NCBI RefSeq assembly: GCF_011008905.1
Contig: NZ_JAAIVI010000015.1
Coordinates: 1 to 64,000, forward strand
DNA from: Wenzhouxiangella sp. XN201
GTDB taxonomy: Bacteria > Pseudomonadota > Gammaproteobacteria > Xanthomonadales > Wenzhouxiangellaceae
Length of the DNA: 64,000 nt
Reading direction: 5' to 3'
Every line of letters begins with the position of its first letter. Position 1 is the stretch's first letter. Shown here piece by piece: positions 39,842-48,773 of this stretch. The position numbers and the translations under genes were made by a program. Below the pieces are notes generated by a model. The model saw only the letters and a list, made by a program, of their open reading frames with translations, made no database searches and had not been told where the DNA came from.

Positions 39842-40597
39842 CTATCCTGGCGCCATACCGCCATCGACGCCAATGACCTGCCCGTTGATGTAGGCGGCCG
39901 CGTCCGAGCACAGGAAAGCTGCCAGCGCCGCCACGTCTTCAGGCCGGCCGAATCGCCCGGCCGGAATGGCGGCCAGCAGCGCGTCGCGGTCGAGTTCGCC
40001 GAGCATGCCGGTGTCGATCACCCCGGGGGCGATCACGTTGGCGGCCACACCCCGGTTGGCCATCTCGCGCGCGAGCGATGCGACGGCGCCATGCAGGCCG
40101 GCCTTGGCGGCGGCATAGTTGACCTGGCCGCGGTTGCCGAGACGCGCTGCCACGCTCGAGATCGCGATCACCCGGCCCCAGCGCAGACGCGCCATGCCCA
40201 GCAACGCCGGCTGCACCACGCTGTAGAAGCCACCGAGATTGATGTCGACCACGCGCTGCCACTGTTCCGGCGACATCCCCGCCATGGGCGCATCATCGTG
40301 GATCCCGGCATTGTGCACGATGACGCCCAGCGGTCCGGCTTCGACCAGGTCGGCCACGGTCGCCCGCGCCTGTTCGCCATCGGCGAGATCGAAACAGACG
40401 GTTTCGGCGCTGCCGCCGGCGGCAGTGATGGTCTCGACGACCCGCTCGGCGCGTTCGATGCCACGGGCGGCGTGTACGAGAACGTGCAGTCCGTCGGCGG
40501 CCAGGGCGTGGCAGATGGCCGCGCCGATTTCCCCGGAACCACCGGTGACCAGGGCGCGGCAATCCGCCGGGCGTTGGGCCGGGCGACGCCGGCTCAT
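39842..40597 (-). CDS. 3-ketoacyl-ACP reductase (SDR) of the aryl-polyene cluster
   Basis: 251 residues. Rossmann motif LVTGGSGEIGAAICHAL, VIVHNAGIHDD, catalytic ISSVAARLGN with YAAAKAG (Y-x-x-x-K) and a C-terminal VIGVDGGMAPG typical of FabG-like enzymes. It is the last gene of the - strand operon, with a 4-base overlap (ATGA) with the gene before it. It probably reduces the 3-keto group in each polyene extension cycle. Confidence 0.88.
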   Translation of the reverse strand: MSRRRPAQRPADCRALVTGGSGEIGAAICHALAADGLHVLVHAARGIERAERVVETITAAGGSAETVCFDLADGEQARATVADLVEAGPLGVIVHNAGIHDDAPMAGMSPEQWQRVVDINLGGFYSVVQPALLGMARLRWGRVIAISSVAARLGNRGQVNYAAAKAGLHGAVASLAREMANRGVAANVIAPGVIDTGMLGELDRDALLAAIPAGRFGRPEDVAALAAFLCSDAAAYINGQVIGVDGGMAPG

Positions 40598-41025
40598 GGC
40601 GCGGATCCGGTTTCGGGGAACATGATGGTGGCCCGCCCGCGCGCGAGCATGCGCTCCTTGCTGGATACGCTGAAGCGATAGGATTCGCCGACTGCCGTGC
40701 CGCCCAGGCGCTCGGCGTGGATCGTCAGTTCGGTCGCCTCGTCCAGGGTCGCGCAGGCCAGGTTGAGTTCGGGCAGGGCCACCAGCCGGCCCGGTCGCAG
40801 CGGTGCATCGCCGCCGAGCAGACTGCCGTGCACGGCCGTGGCCTGGGCACCGTACTCGGCCAGCGCCGTGGCCGGTAGACGCCCGTTCCGGGCCAGAGGA
40901 TGCTCGTCGATCGGGCCGGTGTTTGCCCGGCAGATGATGTGCGACTCGCCGTGTTCGAGCACCGATTCGATCAGCACCATGGCACCGGCATGCGGCAGGC
41001 GTTCGGCAATGGGCGTTTCGCTCAC
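40594..41025 (-). CDS. Hotdog-fold dehydratase/thioesterase-like protein (ApeP-like)
   Basis: 143 residues from GTG 41025, whose GTGA overlaps the exporter stop; the open frame to 41055 would be a longer overlap. It begins SETPIAERLPHAGAMVLIESV, the pattern of the FabZ-like small proteins in aryl-polyene clusters (L-P-H-x-x-x-M). LPATALAEYGAQATAVHGSL is the central helix and GRATIMFPE the end. It likely acts in dehydration or editing of the polyene chain. Confidence 0.78.
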   Translation of the reverse strand: MSETPIAERLPHAGAMVLIESVLEHGESHIICRANTGPIDEHPLARNGRLPATALAEYGAQATAVHGSLLGGDAPLRPGRLVALPELNLACATLDEATELTIHAERLGGTAVGESYRFSVSSKERMLARGRATIMFPETGSAP

Positions 41026-43280
41026 TTGGGCTGGCCGATGCGTGAAAAAAGCCAAGATAGCAGAATGCCCAGCGACACGGTCAAGCCCAGCATCTCGAGC
41101 ATGCCGATGCTCGACTGACCCAGGATCAGGAACACGCCACCGGTCGACACGGCACAGATGTTGATGGCGCGGCGCGATCGTGCGCGCGCCTGGTCGTCGA
41201 GGTGAAAGGCTCGGCGGAACAGCGAATAATCCAGGCTGATACCGGCCACAAGCAGCAGCCCGATCAGGTGGACGATGGTCAGTCCCTGGTCGATCAGGCT
41301 CATGCCGGCGGCGGTGACCAGGACGGCCGCTGCCGGCGGCAGCACCACCGCCGCGGTATCGCGCAGGCTACGCAACGCCAGTGCAATCAGGCCGATGATG
41401 ATCAACGCGGCGATACCCAGGTTGCGTCCCGCCTCCTTGCGATAGGCCGCCACCATGGCTTCCGATCCCGCCGCCAGATCGAGCAGTTCGATCGGTGCTT
41501 CCCGTTCGGCAAGCAACTCGGCCAGTGCCTGCGGTTGCTCCAGCCCGACCGGCACGATCAGCGAGCGCCAGCCTGTGTCAGTCCGGGTTAATTGATTTCT
41601 GATGCTTTCGGCCAGCGGCGTGTCGCGCCAGAATTCAGGCGAAATCGGGCCGGCGGCGCGGGCCGCCTCGAGGTCGTCGAAGAAGGCCTCGAAGGCGCCG
41701 GTGCGGAAGCCGGCATCGGCGGCCTCGAAGCCTTCGGCCAGACGCTCACGCGAGGGCCAGGCAGCCAGTCGTTCGCGCTGCGTGGCCGGTGCCGGTACCA
41801 GCGTGGTCACCGCCTGCCAGCGATCGACAAGGCCTTGATCGCGCGCTGCCTGCAGGTGTTCGACCGCCAGTTCGGTGCGCTCGAGCACGGCGTCGCGGGA
41901 TTCGGCCCGGGCCAGCAGCAGATAGCGAATGTCGCCCCCGCCCAGCGCGGTACGCAGCTCGCGGTCGAGCTCGATCTGACCGCGATCGACCGGGCTCAGG
42001 CGGGTGAGGTCGTTCGACCACCGCTCCTCGCCCTGCCAGGCCAGCCAGGCCAGCGCGCCCAGGCCGAGCAAGACGGGGACGAAAGGCCAGTGGAGGTTGG
42101 CTGTTCGCTGCGGTGCCGGCCGCTTCGGCTTGGCCGGATTCAGGGCCGGCAGAAACTGGGTGGCCAGGGCTGCGCCGGCCAGGCCGGCTGCCGAGAATGC
42201 GCCAAGCTGGGCGAGTCCGGGGCTGGCCGACAGCCAGATCGCGCCATAGGCAATAAGGGTGCTGGCCACGCCCAGCAGCAGGGGGCTGCGAATATTGCGC
42301 ACCGTGGCGAACAGGGGGCGGCGGTCGGCGTGACCGAACAGGTGGACCGGATAATCGAGCGCCACACCCAGCAGCGTGAAGCCGAAGGCCAGGGTCAGGC
42401 CGTGTACCTGACCGAAAGCCAGGCTGGTCACGGCCAGTCCGCACACCACGCCGAAGGCCAGCGGCACCGTACCGGCCAGCAGCGTGCTCAGCGAGCGCCA
42501 GGCAAAGGCCAGGACCAGCACGATCAGCGCGCTGCCCCACAAGCTGAGCCGAACCGCGTCCTCGCGTGAGGAATCGGCGCTGCCGACGGCAATGACCGGG
42601 GCGCCGGCCAGGCTCAAGCCGGCGCCTGAATCGTCGGCCACGGACTCGAATCGGCCACGCAGGACATCGAGCAGTTGCGCCTGCTCCTCGATGGCGAAGG
42701 CAGGGTGTGCGCTGACGACGACCAGCAGGGCACGCTCGCGCTCCGCGTCGAACCAGACCCCGTCGATCTTCGGCAAGCGGGCGCCGGCCGAGAGTTTTTC
42801 GGCGGCGGCTTCGAGCAGGCCGAGCGGATCGCGCCGGACCAGCTCCTCTGCGCGCGCGCCGGCCAGCGCGAGATCGGCCAGACGATCGTTCAGTGCCTCG
42901 GCAATCGCCTCGGGCCGGCTGCGTTCGGCGATCTCGTCGACCAGCACGAAACGTGCGTGCATCAGGGCTTCCAGCAGCGCCGGGTCTTCCGACCAGTCAC
43001 CGTTGTCGACGCGGGTGACGCTATCGAGCTCGCGCCAGGCCGCGGCAGTTCGCCGGCTCAGCTCGGCCAGATCGGCGGGGGAGGCGCCCTCGATGGCCGC
43101 CAGAATGCTGCGGTTCGAGGCGCCGGTCTCGAGCTGGTCGATGACGACTTGTTGCTGGGCGGTCTTTGGCGCCGGCAGGAAGGCGTCGAGCCGGTGGTCG
43201 AGTTCGAGGCGTTCGACGGCCAGGTAGCCAACGCTGATCAGCAGCGCCAGAACCAGCGCCGAGCGCCACAGGTTTCTCAT
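41022..43280 (-). CDS. MMPL/RND-type exporter of the aryl-polyene cluster
   Basis: 752 residues. One N-terminal helix, a periplasmic domain of about 200 residues, five clustered helices (from about 235 to 370), a second periplasmic domain and a second helix cluster (about 640-745). The helical segment FGFTLLGVALDYPVHLFGH and its repeat LLVAGISLDYSLFRRAF carry the D-Y motif of the proton relay in MMPL proteins. It probably moves the polyene lipid across the inner membrane. It overlaps its neighbours by 4 bases on both sides. Confidence 0.88.
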   Translation of the reverse strand: MRNLWRSALVLALLISVGYLAVERLELDHRLDAFLPAPKTAQQQVVIDQLETGASNRSILAAIEGASPADLAELSRRTAAAWRELDSVTRVDNGDWSEDPALLEALMHARFVLVDEIAERSRPEAIAEALNDRLADLALAGARAEELVRRDPLGLLEAAAEKLSAGARLPKIDGVWFDAERERALLVVVSAHPAFAIEEQAQLLDVLRGRFESVADDSGAGLSLAGAPVIAVGSADSSREDAVRLSLWGSALIVLVLAFAWRSLSTLLAGTVPLAFGVVCGLAVTSLAFGQVHGLTLAFGFTLLGVALDYPVHLFGHADRRPLFATVRNIRSPLLLGVASTLIAYGAIWLSASPGLAQLGAFSAAGLAGAALATQFLPALNPAKPKRPAPQRTANLHWPFVPVLLGLGALAWLAWQGEERWSNDLTRLSPVDRGQIELDRELRTALGGGDIRYLLLARAESRDAVLERTELAVEHLQAARDQGLVDRWQAVTTLVPAPATQRERLAAWPSRERLAEGFEAADAGFRTGAFEAFFDDLEAARAAGPISPEFWRDTPLAESIRNQLTRTDTGWRSLIVPVGLEQPQALAELLAEREAPIELLDLAAGSEAMVAAYRKEAGRNLGIAALIIIGLIALALRSLRDTAAVVLPPAAAVLVTAAGMSLIDQGLTIVHLIGLLLVAGISLDYSLFRRAFHLDDQARARSRRAINICAVSTGGVFLILGQSSIGMLEMLGLTVSLGILLSWLFSRIGQPK

Positions 43281-43843
43281 GACGGCGGCTGGATCTCGGT
43301 GACGATCCGCTTGCCGTCGGCGAGTTCGAGCACCATTCGCGTGATGATTGCACCCTGGCCGTCGAGCTCGAGTGCGCTGACCGACTCGGCCAGGTCCGGA
43401 TTGCGGGGATCAAGCCGCAGCCGCCACGCTTCCCCGTCGCGTTCGAGTTGAGTCCGGAAGTGCTCGCGCAATGACTCGGGATTGCCGTCGAGCAGGGCCG
43501 TCAGCGCCTGGCGCAGTACCGCCAGCTCGGGCGCCCGGCCCAGGCTGAATTGGCGGTCATGCTGACCGGGCCGGCGGATCGTGAGTACGCGCTCACCCAG
43601 AATCTGGATTTCCTGCCGCGGCGCTTCGGTTTCGCGGATCAGGCGGCCACGCTCGTCCCGCCATAACCGGCCGCGGACTGTCATGGGCTCCTCGAGCAGT
43701 TCGGACTCGCGCTGCTCGGTGAAGTCCAGTCGGTTCTGGCCGGCCTCCAGCGCGATCTGTGCGACCAGCTCATCCAGCGAGCCGGGCGCCTCAGCGCTCG
43801 CGCACGTCGTCAGAAGCAGCAGTGTCAGGAAGCCAGAAATCAT
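43277..43843 (-). CDS. LolA-like outer-membrane lipoprotein carrier protein
   Basis: 188 residues from ATG 43843, where a signal peptide (ISGFLTLLLLTTCASAEA) begins. The body has the LolA pattern: RLDFTEQRESELLEEPMTVRGRLW, EIQILGERVLTIRRPGQHDRQFSLG and WRLRLDPRNPDLAESV. In aryl-polyene clusters such a protein probably chaperones the product through the periplasm. The start lies 53 bases inside the acyltransferase gene, an unusually long overlap for this operon. Confidence 0.83.
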   Translation of the reverse strand: MISGFLTLLLLTTCASAEAPGSLDELVAQIALEAGQNRLDFTEQRESELLEEPMTVRGRLWRDERGRLIRETEAPRQEIQILGERVLTIRRPGQHDRQFSLGRAPELAVLRQALTALLDGNPESLREHFRTQLERDGEAWRLRLDPRNPDLAESVSALELDGQGAIITRMVLELADGKRIVTEIQPPS

Positions 43844-44729
43844 AAAAGTTGAACCAATTGTAGGGGTATTGGCGGGCGTAGTATTCCAGTCGGTCAGCAT
43901 AGGCCTGGATCCATTGTTTGAGCTGGCGGCGTCGCTCGCGGCGGTTGTCGCTGCGCGCGGCGGGCCGCGGCAAGGGTTCGAATATCAGGCGATAACGGCC
44001 CCGGCCCTCGTACAGGCCGAACACCAGCGTCACCGGTACGTCGAGCATGTCGGCAATGGCTAGCGGCGCGGCGGGCAGCCTGGCCGGACGACCCAGGAAC
44101 TCGACGTCCATGCTCGTCTCCGAGCCCCGGCAACGGTCGGCCAGCATGGCCACCATACCGCCCTCTTCCATCACCCCGCCGGCTTCGAGCACGATTGCCG
44201 GCCCGGGTTGGCGTGCATCGATGACAGTCTGGCGAATCTCGGGGGAGAGCTCCTCCATCGCCTGCGTCATCAGCGAATTCTGATCGCGGTCCATGACCAC
44301 CTTGAGGGTGCGGTATTGCGACGGCGCGCGACGGTTGAACACGCGGATGGCTTCGAAGCTGCCCAGGTGTGACCCCAGCAGCATGCAGCCCTTGCCCTGA
44401 TCGAGTGCCCGGTGCAGGACCTCGACGCCTTCGGCGCGCACGTCCAGTTCGTCCTCGCGTCCGGCCAGCAGCAGGACGCGGTCAACGATGGTGATGGCAA
44501 AGGTGTAGATGTGGACCAAAACGCCCAACCAACCCTGCCGCGGCGCGTCGACCTGCCGAAGCCACTCGCGCGAGGCGCGCCGTTCGGGTCCCCGGACTAG
44601 GAAGAAGTACAGCGTGGTCGGAAACATCCCGCATCGGGCGAAGCCGCGCCCGACATTCAGGATAATCCAGCGGATCAGGGCCAGCCAGAAGCGGCTGCCG
44701 CCCTCGGGCCGCTCACGCCAGTGCGTCAC
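43791..44729 (-). CDS. LpxL/HtrB-like lysophospholipid-type acyltransferase
   Basis: 312 residues from GTG 44729, overlapping the dehydratase end by 17 bases; the longer frame to 44804 is less likely. The N-terminal membrane-associated helix is SRFWLALIRWIILNV. The H-x4-D/E-like motif occurs as MLLGSHLGSFEAIR, followed by RTLKVVMDRDQN and GGVMEEGGMVAMLADRC. This is the acyltransferase family that attaches acyl chains to lipid heads, here probably the aryl polyene. Confidence 0.86.
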   Translation of the reverse strand: MTHWRERPEGGSRFWLALIRWIILNVGRGFARCGMFPTTLYFFLVRGPERRASREWLRQVDAPRQGWLGVLVHIYTFAITIVDRVLLLAGREDELDVRAEGVEVLHRALDQGKGCMLLGSHLGSFEAIRVFNRRAPSQYRTLKVVMDRDQNSLMTQAMEELSPEIRQTVIDARQPGPAIVLEAGGVMEEGGMVAMLADRCRGSETSMDVEFLGRPARLPAAPLAIADMLDVPVTLVFGLYEGRGRYRLIFEPLPRPAARSDNRRERRRQLKQWIQAYADRLEYYARQYPYNWFNFYDFWLPDTAASDDVRER

Positions 44730-45018
44730 GCCGGCACTGTCCCCGGGCGATGGGCTGCCCATCTTCGGTCTCGATACGAAACGCAAAGCCATCGGCGCCG
44801 CCATCGATCTTCAGGCGTACGGGTTGTTCCGGCCGTACCGGTCGTTGGAACTTGATCCGCTGCCAGCGCGTCGGCCCGTTGCGAAATCCGGCCAGGGCAC
44901 CGGCCTGGCGCTGAACGAGTTCGAGCAGGACCACGCCGGGCACGACCGGATCGCCGGGAAAGTGCCCGGGCAGTGCCGGATGATCGGCGGGAATGCGGCA
45001 GACGATATCGATATCCAT
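44713..45018 (-). CDS. 3-hydroxyacyl-ACP dehydratase-like hotdog protein (ApeI-like)
   Basis: 101 residues from ATG 45018; the longer open frame to 45270 is non-coding there. Catalytic region: ADHPALPGHFPGDPVVPGVV with the HFPGxPxxPG FabA/FabZ signature, then LLELVQRQAGALAG and FQRPVRPEQPVRLKI. It is about two thirds of FabZ length, as is usual for aryl-polyene dehydratases. Confidence 0.85.
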   Translation of the reverse strand: MDIDIVCRIPADHPALPGHFPGDPVVPGVVLLELVQRQAGALAGFRNGPTRWQRIKFQRPVRPEQPVRLKIDGGADGFAFRIETEDGQPIARGQCRRDALA

Positions 45019-45031
45019 GGGCTGTAGCAGT

Positions 45032-46363
45032 CTATCCCGCCTGCCGGCAGGTCTGGTCGAAGAAATGCAGCAGGGACTGCCGCGGCAGCTTGCCGGTTTC
45101 GGCACGCGGCAAACGATCGACGATGCGCAGCGGCCGCGGCATGAAGGCGGCATCGATGCGGTGGCTGAGGGCGCGGCGGATGTCGGCCGCTTCCAGCCCC
45201 GGAGAAACCACCAGCGCAGCCAGGCGACCGGCCGGCCCCGACTCGGTCTCAGGCGGCTGGAAAATGACACCGTCGACCACGCCCGGAATGTCGAGCAGGA
45301 TGCTGGTCAATTCCGCCAGCGAGGCCCGCTTGCCGGCGATATTGACCAGGTCGCTGCGCCGGCCCAGCAGGCGGAATCGCCTGCTCGAGCGCAGCTCGAG
45401 ATGGTCCATCAGTGCCACTGGTTCCGGCAGATGCGGGGCCCGGGCGATGATCTCCTTGCCCTGCCGGTCGAGGTGAAAGGAATCGAAAAGCTGCCAGTCG
45501 TAGACCCGGGCGGTGCGCCTGCGTGCCAGGCAGCCGGTTTCCGAGCAGCCGTAAATCTCGACGACGCGGGCACCGGTTGCCCGCTCGATGCGCCGCGCCA
45601 GGTCCCGGCTCAGCGGCGCGGTCGCCGAGTAGACCCGCTCGATCACGGGCAGATTTGCACCCGATTCGACCAGCGCGCGCAGGTGGACCGGGGTCGAGAC
45701 CAGTACGCGTGGATGATCGATCCGTTCCAGTTCGCGGCAGATATCGGCAACGAAGAACGGGTGCGACGAGGCCACGCTTACCGGTCCGAACCACGGCATC
45801 AATACCGAGGTCTCCAGGCCCCACATGTGCTGCGGGGGGACCGTCGCGACCACGCGTGATCGAGCCGGTGGATCGAGCTGGGAAACATTGATCTGCGAAC
45901 TGTCGTGCAGGGTGCGCCACGGCTTGTCGATGCGAGAGGACCGGCCGGTGCTGCCCGAGGTAAATACCACCGCCGCCAGCTGCTCGGCGTTGATTTCAGG
46001 TATGTGATCGAGAGGGGTTTGCGTCGACAGTGACGGTGCCGGATCGAGCACGGCGCCGGTGAAGCCGGCGAGTGGCACCTCGGACACGACCAGCGCGTCG
46101 GGAAAGGTCTCAAGCAGGCCGTCGACGGTGGCCCTGAGGCGATTGGCGGGCAGCAGGTTGCAGCCGCCGGCCATGATCGCCGCGGCAAAGGTGGTGGCAA
46201 AGGCCTGGCGGTTCTCGCACAGGTTGATCACCTTCGATCCCTGCGGCAATTGCTCGGCCAGGGCGCGGGCGCATCCGAGAAAGCGCGCGGCGCTGACTGG
46301 CTCGCCACAATCGAATGCGACGATCTCGTCGAGTGCTCGCGTGATCAGGGGCAGCGTCGTCAT
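45032..46363 (-). CDS. AMP-binding acyl/aryl-activating enzyme
   Basis: 443 residues from ATG 46363, overlapping the membrane-protein stop by 4 bases. Adenylation motifs: AAVVFTSGSTGRSSRIDKPW (P-loop), VPPQHMWGLETSVLMP, EIYGCSETGCLA (A5) and RLLGRRSDLVNIAGKRASL (A8), with a final LPRAETGKLPRQSL carrying the catalytic lysine. It likely activates the 3- or 4-hydroxybenzoate starter for loading onto ACP. It is shorter than typical CoA ligases. Confidence 0.87.
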   Translation of the reverse strand: MTTLPLITRALDEIVAFDCGEPVSAARFLGCARALAEQLPQGSKVINLCENRQAFATTFAAAIMAGGCNLLPANRLRATVDGLLETFPDALVVSEVPLAGFTGAVLDPAPSLSTQTPLDHIPEINAEQLAAVVFTSGSTGRSSRIDKPWRTLHDSSQINVSQLDPPARSRVVATVPPQHMWGLETSVLMPWFGPVSVASSHPFFVADICRELERIDHPRVLVSTPVHLRALVESGANLPVIERVYSATAPLSRDLARRIERATGARVVEIYGCSETGCLARRRTARVYDWQLFDSFHLDRQGKEIIARAPHLPEPVALMDHLELRSSRRFRLLGRRSDLVNIAGKRASLAELTSILLDIPGVVDGVIFQPPETESGPAGRLAALVVSPGLEAADIRRALSHRIDAAFMPRPLRIVDRLPRAETGKLPRQSLLHFFDQTCRQAG

Positions 46364-46998
46364 CGGGCAACGTGTCGGGGCTGGATTCGGACCACGTCGA
46401 TCAGGAAGCGGAACAGCCCGGGGTGGGTTTCGTCCGGAAACCGGCGCCGGCGCAGCAGCAGTTCCGACCACAAGGTGGCGAGCATGATCGCCGGGGCGGC
46501 AATCACGACCCAGGCCAGCCAGGCCGCGGACAGGTCGTACCAGGCCAGGTAGAGGGCGATTGCACCGATCGTGGCCAGCACTACCGCCCAGGCCAGGGTC
46601 CAGTGCCACAGCCAGCCGGTTGCGCCGCTTGGCGCGACCGTACCGTTACGGGCATGCACCAGCACGGCGAAGCGTTCGATCACCGGCGTCTGACCCGGAC
46701 GCAGCGTGGTGGCGAACCAGACGGCCAGGCCGACAAAGATCAGCCCCGGCGGCCAAAGGGCCAGGCCCGGCAGGAACAACGCCACCGCGGCCAGTGCGAG
46801 GGCGATGGTCATCACCAGCGCGCGGGCCGGCCAGCTCGGGAACAGTCCCAGCAAGAGCAGGGCCAGTAGCGGCAGGCAGGCCGATCGCAGCGCTGGCTGT
46901 TGAAAATGCAGCGACAGGTAGATCAGCACCGGGTACAGCGCCAGGGCGACGAGCCGCCAGGGCGGGATGTTCGGCTGCCTTGCCGGCTGTGCAGTCAT
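46360..46998 (-). CDS. COG4648-type membrane protein of the aryl-polyene cluster
   Basis: 212 residues from ATG 46998, overlapping the ACP stop by 4 bases. Hydrophobic segments run at about 13-30, 38-52, 56-72, 74-92 and 130-185, giving five to six helices. The loop VERFAVLVHARNG-like stretch (IERFAVLVHARNGTVAP) lies between helices. Proteins of this type regularly neighbour aryl-polyene ACPs. Function is unknown. Confidence 0.75.
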   Translation of the reverse strand: MTAQPARQPNIPPWRLVALALYPVLIYLSLHFQQPALRSACLPLLALLLLGLFPSWPARALVMTIALALAAVALFLPGLALWPPGLIFVGLAVWFATTLRPGQTPVIERFAVLVHARNGTVAPSGATGWLWHWTLAWAVVLATIGAIALYLAWYDLSAAWLAWVVIAAPAIMLATLWSELLLRRRRFPDETHPGLFRFLIDVVRIQPRHVAR

Positions 46999-47267
46999 TC
47001 CCCACGCAGCGACTGGACATGCGCGCTGAGGGCGCGCAGATTGGCGAAGGCGTCGCGATTGCGCTCGTCGTCGGCCTTGAGCTGGACGCCGTAGTGTCTG
47101 GATATGGCCACGGCCAGCTCCAGGGCGTCGATCGAGTCGAGACCGTATTCGCCACCAAACAGGCGTTTCTCGGGCTCGATCTCCTCGGCGTTGAGATCTT
47201 CCAGGTTCAAGGAGGTGACGATCAGCTCGGCCAGTTCGCGTTCCTGCGGCGACTGCTGTGTGCTCAT
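46995..47267 (-). CDS. Acyl carrier protein of the aryl-polyene cluster
   Basis: 90 residues from ATG 47267. The phosphopantetheine site is GLDSIDALEL (Ser about 45), and the rest is acidic and helical as in ACPs. Only one ACP is found, whereas many aryl-polyene clusters have two. It is the first gene of the nine-gene - strand operon. Confidence 0.88.
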   Translation of the reverse strand: MSTQQSPQERELAELIVTSLNLEDLNAEEIEPEKRLFGGEYGLDSIDALELAVAISRHYGVQLKADDERNRDAFANLRALSAHVQSLRGE

Positions 47268-47392
47268 TTCTGCTCCTCCCGGATGCGGTCCGCGATTGCG
47301 GCGAGTCCGTCCGGGTCAGTGGGTTTCTCGTTCGAATATTGCGACGCGCCGCGTTTCGTCGACAGCGGCGCTCGGGTGCCATGACTAACGAC

Positions 47393-47400
47393 ATTATAAT
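47393..47400. promoter_or_regulatory. Candidate divergent -10 region
   Basis: The palindrome ATTATAAT (47393-47400) gives a perfect TATAAT on both strands: 47395-47400 toward the flavoprotein gene and 47393-47398 toward the ACP operon. Surroundings are GC-rich. No convincing -35 was found on either side. Confidence 0.4.
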
Positions 47401-47464
47401 ACCGAAGATGCCACATCCGTCCGCCGCCGCACCATCTCCCGGACCTGCCGGAATCCGTCGAAGC

Positions 47465-48769
47465 ATGCCTTCGCGGGCGGATGTCGTCGTGGTCGGCGGC
47501 GGCCCGGCCGGGGCCACGATGGCGGCCCTGCTGGCGCGCGACGGCCACGACGTGGTTTTGCTCGAGAAGGACCGTCATCCGCGCTTCCACATCGGCGAGT
47601 CCCTGTTGCCGCACAACATGAAGATCATCCGGCGGCTGGGTCTGGACGAGCGGCTGGCCACGATCGGGGTCTACAAGCCCGGGGCGGATTTCACCGCCGA
47701 CTCGGTGCCGGAACAGCGCCATGAAATTCGATTCGACGAGGCCCTGGATGTGCCGGAAGGCTGCGGCCATGCCTGGCAGGTGCGGCGCTCCGAGTTCGAT
47801 CGCATGCTGTTCGAGCATGCCGGAGATTGCGGCGCGCAGACCTTTGTCGAGACGCACGTGAAGGCGATCGATTTCGACGGCAAGGCGCCGCTCCTGACCG
47901 TCCAGCAGGGCGACTCGACGCACCGCCTGGCGGCCAAGTTCGTGGTCGATGCCAGCGGTCGCGACGCCCTGCTGGCGCGTCGGTTCAGCCTGCAGGAACG
48001 CAACCGTGAGCACGCCACCGCCGCCCTGTATGGACACTTCCGCAACGTACCGCGGCGTGCCGGAGCCGCGTCCGGAAACATCAGCATCTACTGGTTCCGC
48101 CACGGCTGGATCTGGATGATTCCCCTCTCCGGCGAGATCATGAGCGTCGGCGCGGTCTGCAATCCCGACTACCTGCGCGGCCGCGACCGCGATGTGGAAG
48201 ATTTCTTTTTCGATACGCTCGCGCTCAATCCGCACGCGGCCGAGCGTATGCAATCCGCCGAGCGGGTCTCGCCGATTACCGCAACCGGCAACTACTCCTA
48301 TTTCACGCGCGAATTGATGGGGCCGAACTGGTTGCTGATCGGTGATGCCGGGATGTTCGTCGACCCGGTGTTTTCCTCCGGCGTGTTCTTCGCCATGTAC
48401 AGCGCCGAGCAGGGTGCCGAGATCGTGCGTGCCGAACTGGCTGGCGAGCGCCGGGCCGCCCGGCGTGCCCGACGGAACTATCGCCGGCGGGTGCATTGCG
48501 GCGTCCGTGAACTGTGCTGGTTCATCTATCGCTTTCCCGCACCGGCCATGCGCCACCTGTTCCTGAATCCGAGCAACGTCTTCCAGCTTCGTCAGGCCGT
48601 GATTTCAGTGCTGGCCGGTGACCTGCACGACAATCCCCGGGTGCGCCGCCGACTGCGGCTTTTTCGGTTCATCTATATGTTGCTGAGCCTGCGTTACCTG
48701 CGCGAGGCCCTGCGCGCCCGCCGGCAACGCCTGCGCAATGCCGATCTGGAGTTCGATCGTGCAACATAG
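47465..48769 (+). CDS. Flavin-dependent halogenase-like oxidoreductase
   Basis: 434 residues from ATG 47465, chosen because the FAD motif follows directly (ADVVVVGGGPAGATMAALLAR); in-frame ATGs at 47381 and 47408 are alternatives. Further motifs: FHIGESLLPHNMKIIRRLGL, KFVVDASGRDALLARRF, and HGWIWMIPLSG, which contains the W-x-W-x-I-P signature of flavin halogenases. NWLLIGDAGMFVDPVFSSG is the second FAD contact. Xanthomonadins are halogenated aryl polyenes, so halogenation or ring oxidation of the pigment is a plausible role. Confidence 0.82.
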   Translation: MPSRADVVVVGGGPAGATMAALLARDGHDVVLLEKDRHPRFHIGESLLPHNMKIIRRLGLDERLATIGVYKPGADFTADSVPEQRHEIRFDEALDVPEGCGHAWQVRRSEFDRMLFEHAGDCGAQTFVETHVKAIDFDGKAPLLTVQQGDSTHRLAAKFVVDASGRDALLARRFSLQERNREHATAALYGHFRNVPRRAGAASGNISIYWFRHGWIWMIPLSGEIMSVGAVCNPDYLRGRDRDVEDFFFDTLALNPHAAERMQSAERVSPITATGNYSYFTRELMGPNWLLIGDAGMFVDPVFSSGVFFAMYSAEQGAEIVRAELAGERRAARRARRNYRRRVHCGVRELCWFIYRFPAPAMRHLFLNPSNVFQLRQAVISVLAGDLHDNPRVRRRLRLFRFIYMLLSLRYLREALRARRQRLRNADLEFDRAT

Positions 48770-48773
48770 GGCG

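Noticed and set aside
46999-47517. Extended frame upstream of the COG4648-type protein
   Set aside because: It overlaps the ACP gene in another frame and has Arg/Thr-rich non-coding composition.
47268-48556. 430-residue - strand ORF opposite the flavoprotein
   Set aside because: It is antisense to a well-supported gene. Its last part covers the promoter region.
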